Part shown: positions 9,001 to 18,539 of the stretch, one piece after another | Numbering within the stretch: the stretch's first letter is position 1 | Layout: every line of letters starts with the position of its first letter | Assembly: GCA_016704895.1 (NCBI GenBank) | Contig: JADIZG010000003.1 | Coordinates: forward strand, 62,001-126,000 | Length of the DNA: 64,000 nucleotides | Direction of reading: 5' to 3' | Source of the DNA: Betaproteobacteria bacterium | GTDB lineage: Bacteria; Pseudomonadota; Gammaproteobacteria; Burkholderiales; Casimicrobiaceae | The notes under the pieces: model-generated | Database searches by the model: none | Told to the model about the DNA's origin: nothing | What the model saw: only the letters and a program-made list of their open reading frames with translations | Made by a program: the position numbers and the translations under genes

Positions 9001-10677
9001 ATGCAGTCACGTTCCGGCGGCGAGATCCTCGTCGCGAGCCTGCTGGCCCAGGACGCCACGCACCTCTTCGGCGTCCCCGGCGAGAGCTTCCTGCCGGTGC
9101 TCGACGCCCTCGTCGACGTCCGCGATCGCCTGTCCTTCGTCGTCTGCCGGCAGGAAGGCGGCGCCGCTTACATGGCCGAGGCCGCGGGCAAGCTGACCGG
9201 CCGTCCCGGCGTCGCGATCGTCACGCGCGGTCCCGGGGCGACGAACGCCGCCATCGGCGTCCACGTCGCTCGCCAGGACTCGACGCCGATGGTGCTGCTG
9301 GTGGGCCAGGTCGGGTCGGACGCGACCGACCGCGAGGCGTTCCAGGAGATCGACTACCGGCGTATGTACGGCGACGTCGCCAAATGGGCCGCCCAGATCG
9401 ACCGGGCCGACCGCATCCCCGAGTACGTCGCCCACGCGTGGCGGCTCGCGATGTCCGGCCGGCCCGGGCCGGTCGTGCTCGCGCTGCCCGAGGACGTGCT
9501 GTCGGGGACCGCCGTCGTCGCGGACGCGCCACGCGCCGCGCACACCCCCGCCGCGGCGGATCCGGCGCAGGTCGCCCTGGTTCGGGCACGGCTCGCCGTC
9601 GCACGCTCGCCGCTCGTGCTCGTCGGCGGCAGTCGCTGGGACCCCGACGCCTGCGCCGATCTCGCCAAGTTCGCGCGGCGCTGGTCGCTGCCCGTCGCCT
9701 GCGCGTTCCGCCGGCAGGACCTCTACGACAACCGTCTCCCGAACTACGCGGGCGACATCGGCATAGGGCCGAACCCGAAGCTCGCCTCGCGCCTGCGCGA
9801 CGCCGACCTCGTCGTCGCGATCGGCGAGCGGCTGGGCGAGATGACGACTTCCGGTTACACGCTGCTCGACGCGCCGTCGCCGCGGCAGGCGCTCGTGCAC
9901 GTGCATCCGGGCGCCGAGGAGATCGGTCGGGTCTACCAGCCGGCGGTCGGCATCTGCGCGACGCCGGGAGCGTTCCTGGCCGCGATGCTCGCCGCCGACG
10001 GTCCCGAAGGCGACGTGCCGTGGCGAGAGAGCGCAGCGTCCGCGAACGCCGACTACGAAGCGTGGCGGGAGGCGCGGCCGGTGCCGGGCGCGGTCGATCT
10101 GTGGCGGGTCGTTCGCTGGCTCGACGAGCGGCTGCCCGACGACGCGATCCTCGCCAACGGCGCCGGCAACTACACGACCTGGCTGCACCGCCTCTACCGC
10201 CACCGCGGCATCGGCACCCAGCTCGCGCCCTACGCCGGCGCGATGGGGTACGGCGTCCCGGCCGCGGTTGCCGCGAAGCTGCTGCGCCCCGCGTCGACCG
10301 TGATCTCGTGGAACGGCGACGGCTGCTTCCTGATGAACGGCCAGGAGCTCGCCACCGCGGTGCAATATCGGCTGGCCATCGTGTTCGTCGTGATCGACAA
10401 CGGCATGTACGGCACGATCCGGATGCACCAGGAGCGCACCTACCCGGCGCGCGTCTCCGGCACGGCGCTCGCCAATCCCGACTTCGCGGCGCTCGCGCGG
10501 GCGTACGGCGCGCAGGGCGAAACGGTGACGACGACCGTCGGGTTCGCCCCGGCGTTCGAGCGCGCGCTCGCGCACGACGGCCCGACACTGCTCCACGTGA
10601 AGCTCGACCCGCAGGCGCTCACGATGAACGCGTCGCTCGACGCGCTGCGCGAGGCCGGCCTGCGCGCGCGCGCCTGA
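9001..10677 (+). CDS. Thiamine-diphosphate-dependent enzyme of the acetolactate synthase/benzoylformate decarboxylase superfamily
   Basis: The N-terminal Pyr domain holds HLFGVPGESFLPVLDAL and the catalytic Glu in VCRQEGGAAYMAEA. A central DHS-like domain follows, then the C-terminal PP domain with the ThDP/Mg motif GDGCFLMNGQELATAV and an IDN about 27 residues later. The 558 aa length fits. Family members include acetolactate synthase, glyoxylate carboligase, sulfoacetaldehyde acetyltransferase and 2-oxoacid decarboxylases; nothing here fixes the substrate. No regulatory ilvN-like subunit is adjacent, which argues against a biosynthetic acetolactate synthase. It is divergent from the MscS gene, and the 104 nt between them hold a weak -10-like TAGAAT at 8965. 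mnmC starts 9 nt downstream. Confidence 0.88.
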   Translation: MQSRSGGEILVASLLAQDATHLFGVPGESFLPVLDALVDVRDRLSFVVCRQEGGAAYMAEAAGKLTGRPGVAIVTRGPGATNAAIGVHVARQDSTPMVLLVGQVGSDATDREAFQEIDYRRMYGDVAKWAAQIDRADRIPEYVAHAWRLAMSGRPGPVVLALPEDVLSGTAVVADAPRAAHTPAAADPAQVALVRARLAVARSPLVLVGGSRWDPDACADLAKFARRWSLPVACAFRRQDLYDNRLPNYAGDIGIGPNPKLASRLRDADLVVAIGERLGEMTTSGYTLLDAPSPRQALVHVHPGAEEIGRVYQPAVGICATPGAFLAAMLAADGPEGDVPWRESAASANADYEAWREARPVPGAVDLWRVVRWLDERLPDDAILANGAGNYTTWLHRLYRHRGIGTQLAPYAGAMGYGVPAAVAAKLLRPASTVISWNGDGCFLMNGQELATAVQYRLAIVFVVIDNGMYGTIRMHQERTYPARVSGTALANPDFAALARAYGAQGETVTTTVGFAPAFERALAHDGPTLLHVKLDPQALTMNASLDALREAGLRARA

Positions 10678-10686
10678 CGTCCCGCG

Positions 10687-12604
10687 ATGCCTCGGATCGA
10701 GCCGGCGAGCCCCGCGTACGCCGGCGACGGGACGCCGATGTCGCTGCGCTACGGGGACGTTTACCACAGCGCGGACTCCGGGCCCGGCCAGGCCCGCCAC
10801 GTCTTCCTGGGCGGCAACGGGTTGCCCGTGCGCTGGGCAGGACGGGCGTCCTTCACGATCCTCGAGACCGGTTTCGGGATTGGCGTGAACTTCCTCGCGA
10901 CCTGGGATGCGTGGCGCCGCGACGCCGCCCGCCCGCGGCGGCTCCACTACGTGGCGATCGAGAAGCACCCGTTCCTGCGCGACGATCTCGCGCAGATGCT
11001 CGCCGGCTATCCCGAGTTCGTCGCGCTTGCGCGCGAGCTCGTCGATCGCTGGCCCGCGCCGCTGCCCGGCACGCACCGACGCGTGCTGGAGGGCGGCGGG
11101 ATCTCGCTCACCGTCGTCTTCGACGACGTCGAGACCGCGCTGAAGCGGCTCGATGCGCGCGCGGACGCGATCTACCTCGACGGATTCGCGCCGTCGCGCA
11201 ATCCCGAGATGTGGTCGGCGCCCGTGCTGCGCGCCGTCGCGCGCCGCGCGCAGCCGGGGGCGACCTGCGCGACGTGGTCGACGGCACGCGCCGTCCGCGA
11301 CGGACTCGCCGATGCCGGCTTCGCAGTGGAGCTTCGGCCGGGATTCGGTCACAAGCGCGAGATGCTGGTCGGCCGGCACGAGCCGCGCGGCGCGGCGACG
11401 CGGCGCCCCGCCACGATCGCCCGCCAGGGCGAGCGGCACGCGATCGTCGTCGGCGCCGGCCTGGCGGGCACCGCCGCCGCGTCCAGCCTCGCCTCGCGCG
11501 GCTGGCGCGTCACGATCGTCGACGCCGCCCCCAGGCCCGCCACCGGCGCATCGTCGCTGCATGCCGGGAGCTTTCATCCGCTCGTCGCACGCGACGACAG
11601 CCTCCTCGCACGACTCTCGCGCGCCGCGTTCCTGCACGCACTCGACGCGTGGCGCGAGCTCGAGCGGCGCGGCCATGCGATCGCATGGGACCGGTGCGGC
11701 GTGCTGCAGCTCGCGCGCCGGCACGATGGCGACGACGCGCTCCGCGCGGCGATCGACGCGCTCGGCTTTCCCGCGTCGTTCGTCGAGCACGTGGATGCCG
11801 CCAGCGGCAGCGCCCGGGCGGGACTGCGCGTCGATCGCCCAGGCGCCTGGTTTCCGGAAGGGGGATGGGCGCGGGCGCCGTCGATCGTGCGCGCCCAGCT
11901 CGACGCCGCGATGGCCATGCGGGGTTCGGCGTTCCTGGGCTCGCGGCGGGTCGACGCGCTCGCGAGGACGCCGAACGGATGGCGCGTGTCGGACGAGGCA
12001 GGTGCGACGATTGCCGAGGCGAGCGTCGTCGTGCTGGCGAACGCCGCCGACATCGCCCGCCTCTCCCCGATCGGCACGTCGATCCGCTCGGTCCGCGGCC
12101 AGGCGAGCTACCTGCCTGCCGCGGCTTTCGCCGCGCCGCGGGCGGTCGTGATCGGGCACGGCTACGTGCTTCCCGCGATCGACGGAACCGTCGTCGTCGG
12201 CAGCTCGTACGACGTCGAGTCGACCGACGCCGAGCCGACCATCGAATCGCACGACGGCAACCTCGTTCGTCTCGCGGCGCTGGCCCCGGCGAACCGCACC
12301 GACGTCGATGCGACGGCGCTCGCAGGTGGCGTGGGGTTCCGGGCGGTGGTCGCCGACCGCCTGCCGCTCGTGGGTCCGCTGCCGGATCCGGATGTCCCCT
12401 TAACCGGGTGCCGGATCGGGTCGCGGTGCGGGAAGGCCTCTACGCGATCGGCGCGTTCGCGTCCCGCGGACTCGTGTGGTCGGCGCTTGCCGGCGACATC
12501 CTCGCCGCGCGCATCGACAGCGAGCCGCTGCCGGTCGAGACCGACCTCGCCGCGGCGATCGACCCCGCGCGCTTCGTCATGCGCGCCCGGCGTCGCGGGG
12601 CTAG
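10687..12604 (+). CDS. mnmC: tRNA 5-methylaminomethyl-2-thiouridine biosynthesis bifunctional protein MnmC, frameshifted near the 3' end
   Basis: MnmC finishes the mnm5s2U34 wobble modification: the C-terminal FAD oxidase removes the carboxymethyl group and the N-terminal SAM methyltransferase methylates the product. The N-terminal domain shows FTILETGFGIGVNFLATWDA and DAIYLDGFAPSRNPEMWS. The FAD domain starts with AIVVGAGLAGTAAASSLASR (about residue 253) and contains GASSLHAGSFHPLVARDDS and VRGQASYLP. The frame is lost at the CCCC run 12396-12399. Adding one base restores LNRVPDRVAVREGLYAIGAF and SRGLVWSALAGDILA, the usual C-terminus. The true stop cannot be placed because the sequence then enters a repeat and poly-G; the end given is the TAG nearest the expected C-terminus. 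Confidence 0.9.
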
Positions 12605-12617
12605 GCGCGGGCCGCGC

Positions 12618-12833
<216 letters not shown>

Positions 12834-13394
12834 TCATCCCCCCGCGTCGCGCGCGCGCTTCAGCCGGAACGCCGCGCTCGCGAGCAGGACGCCGAACGCG
12901 ATGCTCCAGACCGCGATGATCCAGACGACGGCGAGCGCGCCACGCGTCGGCGACATCAGCATGTAGGCGCCGAACAGCACCGACACCGCGCCCGACAGGA
13001 TCAGCATCCACTCGTGGTCGATCGCCTTGCGCACGCGGATCGCGTGGACGATCTGGAACACCCCCATGACCACCGCCCACCAGGCGATGAACGTCAGCAG
13101 TGCGACGGCGGTAAGGCCGGGGCTCATCGCGGCAACGACGCCCGCGCCGACCCCGAGCACGCCGATCAGCACCAGCGGCCATACCGGCTTGCCCCCGTCG
13201 CGCGCCTTCCAAGCAGTGGCGAGCGACGTGATCCCGTCGACGAACGCCCAGGCGCCCCACATGATCACGAGCACGACGATCGTCATGCCCGGCCAAAGCA
13301 CCGCGAGCGCGCCGAACGCGATGCTCGCGAGTCCCCGAAGCAGGATCCAGCCCCATGCGTCGCCCAGTTGCCTGACCAGCGCGTCCACGGCCAT
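12834..13394 (-). CDS. HdeD-like (DUF308) integral membrane protein
   Basis: 186 aa with about six hydrophobic helices, for example GLASIAFGALAVLWPGMTIV and LVLIGVLGVGAGVVAAM. The repeated helix-G-A pattern is typical of the HdeD/DUF308 family, linked in E. coli to acid resistance; the molecular role is unclear. ATG 13394 is preferred over the one at 13451 because GGAAAGG lies about 6 nt upstream and the protein then begins just before the first amphipathic segment. Its 3' end abuts the poly-G repeat, so the last residues (KRARDAGG) are less certain. Confidence 0.82.
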   Translation of the reverse strand: MAVDALVRQLGDAWGWILLRGLASIAFGALAVLWPGMTIVVLVIMWGAWAFVDGITSLATAWKARDGGKPVWPLVLIGVLGVGAGVVAAMSPGLTAVALLTFIAWWAVVMGVFQIVHAIRVRKAIDHEWMLILSGAVSVLFGAYMLMSPTRGALAVVWIIAVWSIAFGVLLASAAFRLKRARDAGG

Positions 13395-13617
13395 GTCGAT
13401 GCCTTTCCCGGTTGAGCCACGGCCCGCGCGATCGCGCTGCGACGTGGCCATCGAACCTTACGCCAGGTTCCGGGCGCCGCCAACGCGGCGGCGCTCCCCT
13501 CGGAGCATGTCCCGCGGTGGGCGACCGCACCATGGGCTCCCGAGGGCGCCGAGGGTGACATCCGAGGGCGGAACTGGCAAACTCCGACGCGGAATCAGTT
13601 CACTCGCGGGGGGGGCC

Positions 13618-13845
13618 GTGGCTCGCATCGTATCGATTCTCGCTCTGACGTCCGTTGCCGCACCGGCGTGGTCCGCCGTCAATGGGTCCGCTTTCGTGCA
13701 GGCATCCATCCCGACGCTCGATGAGGTCGGCCTGGGCGCGCTGATCGCGTTGGTGGCCGGCGTCGCCGGCTGGGCGATCCGCAAGCGCTCCCGGCGCTGG
13801 AACGTACGCACGGCCGCCCTGTTCCGGCGTCGTCTCGCGCCGTGA
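13618..13845 (+). CDS. Minimal IPTL-CTERM sorting-signal protein 1
   Basis: A 75-residue protein from a GTG start after a G-rich stretch. Residues 1-20 look like a signal peptide ending APAWSA. Only ten residues follow before SIPTLDEVGLG (IPTL at 31-34). A hydrophobic helix IALVAGVAGWAI and a basic tail RKRSRR come next. This is the layout of the IPTL-CTERM sorting signal of exosortase systems, but almost no passenger protein is attached. A longer start at about 13507 is possible but would bury the signal peptide. It is closely similar to the next gene, so the pair is a tandem duplication. No exosortase gene is in the window. Confidence 0.7.
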   Translation: MARIVSILALTSVAAPAWSAVNGSAFVQASIPTLDEVGLGALIALVAGVAGWAIRKRSRRWNVRTAALFRRRLAP

Positions 13846-13867
13846 AGAGCCTGACTCAGGAGGAAGC

Positions 13868-14047
13868 ATGATTCGCAGTGCCTTGTTCGTCGGCGCCATC
13901 GTCGCAAGCTCGCCGGCATGGTCGGCCTTCAACAACATGTTCGTCGCGTCGGTGCCCACGCTGGACGAGATCGGGCTCGGCGTGCTGATCGCGCTCGTCG
14001 CCGGCGTGGCCGGATGGGCGGTGCGCAAGCGGTCCGGCCGCAAGTAG
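13868..14047 (+). CDS. Minimal IPTL-CTERM sorting-signal protein 2
   Basis: A 59-residue protein with an excellent ribosome-binding site (CAGGAGG 5 nt before ATG 13868). The signal peptide ends SPAWSA (residue 20), only eight residues follow (FNNMFVAS), then VPTLDEIGLG, a hydrophobic helix and the tail RKRSGRK. In the sorting-signal segment it differs from the upstream gene at only four positions, all among Ile, Val and Ala. It lies 22 nt downstream of that gene and 37 nt upstream of the desaturase-like gene, so the three are probably cotranscribed. Function is unknown. Confidence 0.75.
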   Translation: MIRSALFVGAIVASSPAWSAFNNMFVASVPTLDEIGLGVLIALVAGVAGWAVRKRSGRK

Positions 14048-14084
14048 GCCGGCGGCGGGGGAAGACGCCGCCCGGGCCGCCGCG

Positions 14085-14903
14085 ATGACCCAGGCCGGTC
14101 TCTCGCTTCTCACCTCGATCTACCTCGGGCTCTTCGCCGGCGGCCTGCTGTTCTTCTGGCTCTGGGAGGACGGTGCGCCTTTGCGGCCGTTCCCCGACGC
14201 CCGCACGCGGCGCCTCCATGCACTGCGCAACATGGGCGTGCTCGTCTCGGTCATCGTGTTCGCGGACGTCGTCGTCGGGACCTGGATCCTCGGGGTCGGC
14301 TACCGCCTGCTCGATACGCCGACCGGGCTCCTGGCACCGCTCGCCCTGCCGGTGACCGCGCAGATCGCGATCGCGTTTCTCGTCACCGACCTGTTCGAGT
14401 ACTGGCTGCACCGGCTCGCGCACACGTGGCGCCCGCTGTGGCTGATCCACGCGGTGCACCACAGCGATCCGCACGTCGACGTGACCACCGGCGCGCGCAA
14501 CCACCCGCTCGAAACGGCGATCGCGATCACCGGCCGGGTCGGGATCTACCTCGCGCTCGGCCTGCCGCTGTGGATCGAACTCGTCCGCGTGATCGTGGTC
14601 AACTCGGCCTTCCTCGCCCAGCACGCGAACGTCGCGTTCCCACGCGCGATCGAGGCGTTGCGGACCGTGCTGGTCACGCCGGCCGTGCACCGCCAGCACC
14701 ACAGCCCGGTGCCGCCGCTGATCGACCGCAACTTCGGGCAGATGTTTTCGTTCTGGGACCGGATGTTCGGCACCTATGCGGAACCGGGCGCCCCGGCACC
14801 GCCCGAGTACGGCCTGCGCAAGCTCGCCGGCGAGCGCTGGCAGACGCTCTCGGGCATCCTGCTGACGCCGCTCCGCGCCCGGTCGATTCCCGGCCCGCTC
14901 TGA
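14085..14903 (+). CDS. Sterol desaturase/fatty acid hydroxylase family protein
   Basis: Membrane-bound di-iron oxygenase family. The three histidine boxes are HRLAH (109-113), HAVHH (122-126) and HRQHH (202-206), with a further His in GARNHPLE. Hydrophobic segments lie at about residues 5-27, 50-72, 80-100 and 150-178. The 272 aa length is usual. Such proteins hydroxylate or desaturate lipids using O2; the substrate here is unknown. The position just after the two IPTL miniproteins may link it to envelope lipid work, which is an inference from spacing. Confidence 0.9.
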   Translation: MTQAGLSLLTSIYLGLFAGGLLFFWLWEDGAPLRPFPDARTRRLHALRNMGVLVSVIVFADVVVGTWILGVGYRLLDTPTGLLAPLALPVTAQIAIAFLVTDLFEYWLHRLAHTWRPLWLIHAVHHSDPHVDVTTGARNHPLETAIAITGRVGIYLALGLPLWIELVRVIVVNSAFLAQHANVAFPRAIEALRTVLVTPAVHRQHHSPVPPLIDRNFGQMFSFWDRMFGTYAEPGAPAPPEYGLRKLAGERWQTLSGILLTPLRARSIPGPL

Positions 14904-14906
14904 CGG

Positions 14907-14924
14907 CCGCGGCCCGCGCCGCGG
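14907..14924. terminator. Candidate terminator hairpin between convergent genes
   Basis: CCGCGGC-CCGC-GCCGCGG forms a perfect 7-bp GC stem just after the desaturase-like stop and before the end of the convergent flavin-reductase gene. There is no U-tract. Confidence 0.35.
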
Positions 14925-14926
14925 GA

Positions 14927-15469
14927 TCAGGCCATCCTGGACGGCAGCCTGATCGTGCGCCCGGCCACCATGAACGAGCCGTATCCCTTGTGGTGGATCG
15001 TGCGCGGCACCTTCCTCGACGGAGTGGTCCATGCCGCCAGGACCTCGAGCACGAAGAAGTTGTACTTCGCGACCATGCGCGAATCGGCGATCCGGCACTC
15101 GAGGTTCGCGTAGCACTCGCCGACGAGCGGCGCGCCGACGCGAGACGCCGGCAGTGGCGTCAGGCCGAACGTCGCGAACTTGTCGACGTCGCGCCCGGAC
15201 GTGTTGCCGCAGCCGACGACCGCCTTCGCGATCCCGACCGTCGGGATCGCGATCACGCACTCCTTCGTCGCGCGCAGCGTGTCGAACGTGTGGTTGCGCC
15301 CGCTGATCACGCAACCCACGAGCGGCGGCTCGAACTCCATCATCGTGTGCCACGACATCGGCATCACGTTCGCCCGCCCGTTGCGCGAGGTGGTCACCAG
15401 CACGACGGGGCCGGGCTCGAGGAGCCCGTAGACGCGGGAGAGCGGAAGCTTGCGAAACGGGCGCTTCAT
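14927..15469 (-). CDS. Flavin reductase-like domain protein
   Basis: 180 aa with the FMN-binding split-barrel pattern of the DIM6/NtaB flavin-reductase family: EPGPVVLVTTSRNGRANVMP, MMEFEPPLVGCVISGRNHTF and ATKECVIAIPTVG. Members either reduce free flavin for a partner monooxygenase or act as flavoproteins of unknown role; no monooxygenase partner is adjacent. ATG 15469 has GAGG about 7 nt upstream and starts the conserved MKRPFRKLPLSRVYGLL region. An ATG four codons further upstream is possible. Confidence 0.85.
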   Translation of the reverse strand: MKRPFRKLPLSRVYGLLEPGPVVLVTTSRNGRANVMPMSWHTMMEFEPPLVGCVISGRNHTFDTLRATKECVIAIPTVGIAKAVVGCGNTSGRDVDKFATFGLTPLPASRVGAPLVGECYANLECRIADSRMVAKYNFFVLEVLAAWTTPSRKVPRTIHHKGYGSFMVAGRTIRLPSRMA

Positions 15470-15687
15470 GGTGCCTCGCATGGGAGGGGCAATGGCGGGT
15501 CGGCGCCGGTGCGCGCAATGCCCATGGTAGCCCCGGCGAACCGACGGAGCGCGACGCGGGCGCGGGCTGCGCGGTTGATCCTGGTCAAACAGGCGAGTCC
15601 GGCGCGCATGCCCGGCGTCGGCCATGCAACAATTGGCTCGACGGGCGGGCGCCTCGTCGCGCGGCACTACCCGAGGCCCGACAGGCA

Positions 15688-16828
15688 ATGACTCCCGACA
15701 CTCCCGCGCTGGCAACGCTCGAAACCGCTTCTCCCGGCGCTGGCGGGGTCGCCCGGCTGCGTTGCGGCGGAGAGTGGACGGTGCGCGGCATCGCGATGCT
15801 CGAGCGCGAGCTGGATGCCGTCGCGTGGCCCGCGCAAGGCGACGTCGTGGTCGACGGGTCGGCGATCTCGATCCTCGACACGGCCGGCGCCTGGGTGCTG
15901 CACCGGACGACCGGCAGGCTGGAGCAGCAGGGGAGGACCGTCCGCATCGAGGGGCTCCGGCCGGAGTTCGCGTCGCTGCTGAAGCTCATCGCGTCGAAGG
16001 CGCTCCCGCTCGAGACCGCGGAGGCCGCCGGCGAGCCGTGGCTCGTACGCGTCGGCCGGGATTCGTGGTCGGCGCTCGAGGGCGGGCACCGGCTACCTCG
16101 CCTTCGTCGGCGAGAGCTTCCTCGCGCTGTTGCGAGTCCTGCGCGAGCCGCACCGGATACGGTGGCGCGCGATCCTCCACAACGTGCAGACGGCGGGCGT
16201 CGAGGCGCTGCCCATCACCGGCCTGCTCTCGTTCCTGCTCGGCATCGTGATCGCCTACCAGGGCGCCGACCAGCTGCAGCGCTTCGGCGCGAACATCTTC
16301 GTGGCCGACCTGGTCGGCATCTCGATGCTTCGCGAGCTGTCGCCGATGATGACCGCGATCATCATCGCGGGCCGGTCGGGGTCGGCCTACACGGCGCAGA
16401 TCGGCACGATGAAGGTGACCGAGGAGATCGACGCGCTGCGCACGATCGGCGTCCCGCCGCTCGAGCTGCTCGTGCTGCCCAAGATGATCGCGCTGGTGAT
16501 CGTCATGCCGCTGCTCACCGTCTACACCGACGTGACCGGCGTGCTGGGCGGCATGATCATGGCGCAGTGGAAGCTCGGCGTCGACATGCGCGCCTTCCTC
16601 GATCGCCTCGACGACGCGATCGTGCTGTCGACCTACTGGACCGGGCTCGTGAAGGCGCCCGTGTTCGCGATGATCGTCGCGCTGGTGGGCTGCTACCGCG
16701 GATTCCAGGTGACCGGCAGCGCGGAGAGCGTCGGCACGCAGACGACGATGAGCGTGGTCCAGGCGATCTTCCTCGTCATCGTGACCGATGCGATGTTCTC
16801 GATCGTCTTCCTGTGGCTCGAGCTGTGA
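15688..16828 (+). CDS. mlaE: MlaE-family ABC permease with N-terminal STAS domain, one frameshift
   Basis: Inner-membrane permease of an MCE-type lipid transport system. The first part (from ATG 15688) is a STAS domain with GDVVVDGSAISILDTAGAWV. The permease part is in another frame, with GTGYLAFVGESFLALLRVLR, ALPITGLLSFLLGIVIAYQG, the MlaE motif ELSPMMTAIIIAGRSGSAYT and EEIDALRTIGVPPLELLVLP. The change of frame lies near 16075-16095, inside what family members encode as one protein of about 370-380 aa, so an indel is likely. STAS fused to MlaE is a common variant in which the MlaB function is built in. It is followed by the ATPase with overlapping stop and start. Confidence 0.88.
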
Positions 16829-17628
16829 GCGCCACGACGACCGGAACGCGCGACCCGGACGCGGTGATCGACGTCCGCGGCGTCTGCACGCGCTTCGGCA
16901 AGGCGGTCGTGCACGAGAACGTCGAGCTGTCGGTACGGCCGGGCGAGATCTTCGCGCTCGTCGGCGGCAGCGGATCGGGCAAGTCGACGCTGCTGCGCGA
17001 GATCATCATGCTCGAGCGGCCCGTCTCGGGCTCGATCCGCGTCTTCGGCCAGGAAACCGTGGGCCTCGGCGACACGGCGGCGCTGCCGCTGCGGCGGCGC
17101 TGGGGCGTCATGTTCGAGCGGGGCGCGCTGTTCAGCTCGCTCACGGTGGCCGGGAACGTCGGCATGGTGCTGCAGGAGCACACGTCGCTTCCGGACAAGC
17201 TGATCCGCGAGGTGGCCGCGGTCAAGATCGCGCTCACCGGGCTGCCGCCCGATGCCGGCCCCAAGTACCCGAGCGAGCTGTCGGGCGGGATGCGCAAGCG
17301 CGCCTCGCTCGCCCGCGCGCTCGCGCTCGACCCCGAGCTCCTGTTCCTCGACGAGCCGACCGCGGGCCTCGACCCGCTGTCCGCGAGCGGCATCGACGAG
17401 CTCGTCCGGAGCCTGCGCGACGGACTCGGCCTCACGATCATGATGGTGACGCACGACCTCGACCTGCTGTGGGCCGCCGCCGACCGGGTCGCCGTGCTCG
17501 GCAAGGGGCACATCGTCGGCGAAGGCACGATGGAAGAGCTGTCGCACTCGGAGGATCCGCTGATTCGCCAATACTTCTACGGGCCGCGCGGCAGGGGCGC
17601 GCGGCAGCAGGCATGGAATCGCGCGTAA
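16825..17628 (+). CDS. mlaF: MlaF-like ABC transporter ATPase
   Basis: Energises the MCE lipid transporter. The GTG start at 16825 overlaps the permease stop TGA (GTGA). Walker A is GGSGSGKST (about residues 50-58), the Q-loop region is unusual in reading WGVMFERGALFSSLTV as in other MlaF proteins, the signature is LSGGMRKRASLARAL, and Walker B is LLFLDEPTAGLDPL. It is 267 aa. It overlaps the MCE gene downstream by 16 nt, so the four-gene operon is tightly coupled. Confidence 0.92.
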   Translation: MSATTTGTRDPDAVIDVRGVCTRFGKAVVHENVELSVRPGEIFALVGGSGSGKSTLLREIIMLERPVSGSIRVFGQETVGLGDTAALPLRRRWGVMFERGALFSSLTVAGNVGMVLQEHTSLPDKLIREVAAVKIALTGLPPDAGPKYPSELSGGMRKRASLARALALDPELLFLDEPTAGLDPLSASGIDELVRSLRDGLGLTIMMVTHDLDLLWAAADRVAVLGKGHIVGEGTMEELSHSEDPLIRQYFYGPRGRGARQQAWNRA

Positions 17629-18539
17629 GCTTCGCCGCCGTCGGCGCGTTCGTCATCCTCCTCACGACGGCGCTCGTCGCGGGGTTCCTGTGGCTGTCGA
17701 GCGGCAAGTACTACCGCAAGACCTACGACACCTACCAGACCTACCTGGCCGAGTCGGTCGCGGGCCTGAACCTGAGCTCGTCGGTCCTCTACCGGGGCGT
17801 GAACGTGGGCCGCGTGCGCGCGATCGCGCTCGCGCCGGACAACGTCGAGCTCGTGCAGCTGACGCTGGACATCGAGCGCGGGACGCCGGTCAAGGAAGAC
17901 ACGATCGCGACGCTGCAGACGCAGGGGCTCACCGGCATCGCGGTCGTCGAGCTGACCGCCGGGCATCGCGAGTCGCCGCCGCTGCAGGCGCGCCCCGGGG
18001 AGGCCTACCCGGTCATCAAGGCGGGCGAATCGCTCTACAGTCGCCTGGAGACGTCGATCCCGTCCCTCCTCGCGAGCCTCAACCGGACGAGCGATAGCCT
18101 CAACGCGCTGCTGGACGACGAGAACCGGGCGGCCGTGAAGAAGACGATCGCCGACCTCGAAGTCCTGTCGCGCACGCTGGCCGCGCGATCGCCCGCGATC
18201 GACACGGGGCTCCGGGACGCTTCGCTTGCGATGCAGAACACCGCCCGCTTCACCGCGCAGCTGCCCGACCTCGTCTCCCGGCTCGAGCGCAGCGCCGACG
18301 CGTTCGACCGCATGACGCGGGACGTCGGTGCCGCGGGGGCGAGCGCGACCGGAGCCATCGACGGCGTGCGCCCCGACCTGAAGCGGTTCACCGCCGAGAC
18401 GCTTCCCGAAACGCGCGCGCTCGTCGCCGATCTGCGCACGCTGACCGCGACGCTCCAGCGCACCGTCGGCGAAATCGAGCGCAACCCCGGCGCGCTCCTC
18501 CAGGGGCGTCCGCCGGCGAAGCGCGGGCCCGGCGAATGA
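17613..18539 (+). CDS. mlaD: MCE/MlaD family lipid-binding protein
   Basis: Periplasmic MCE-domain protein anchored by one N-terminal helix (FAAVGAFVILLTTALVAGFL). The MCE domain spans residues 40-120, with SVLYRGVNVGRVRAIAL and GLTGIAVVELTAG. The long C-terminal part (about 140-290) is helical with heptad-like Leu/Ala spacing, like the tube-forming regions of longer MCE proteins. It is 308 aa. It probably forms the ring between permease and outer membrane for phospholipid or other lipid transport. Confidence 0.9.
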   Translation: MESRVSFAAVGAFVILLTTALVAGFLWLSSGKYYRKTYDTYQTYLAESVAGLNLSSSVLYRGVNVGRVRAIALAPDNVELVQLTLDIERGTPVKEDTIATLQTQGLTGIAVVELTAGHRESPPLQARPGEAYPVIKAGESLYSRLETSIPSLLASLNRTSDSLNALLDDENRAAVKKTIADLEVLSRTLAARSPAIDTGLRDASLAMQNTARFTAQLPDLVSRLERSADAFDRMTRDVGAAGASATGAIDGVRPDLKRFTAETLPETRALVADLRTLTATLQRTVGEIERNPGALLQGRPPAKRGPGE

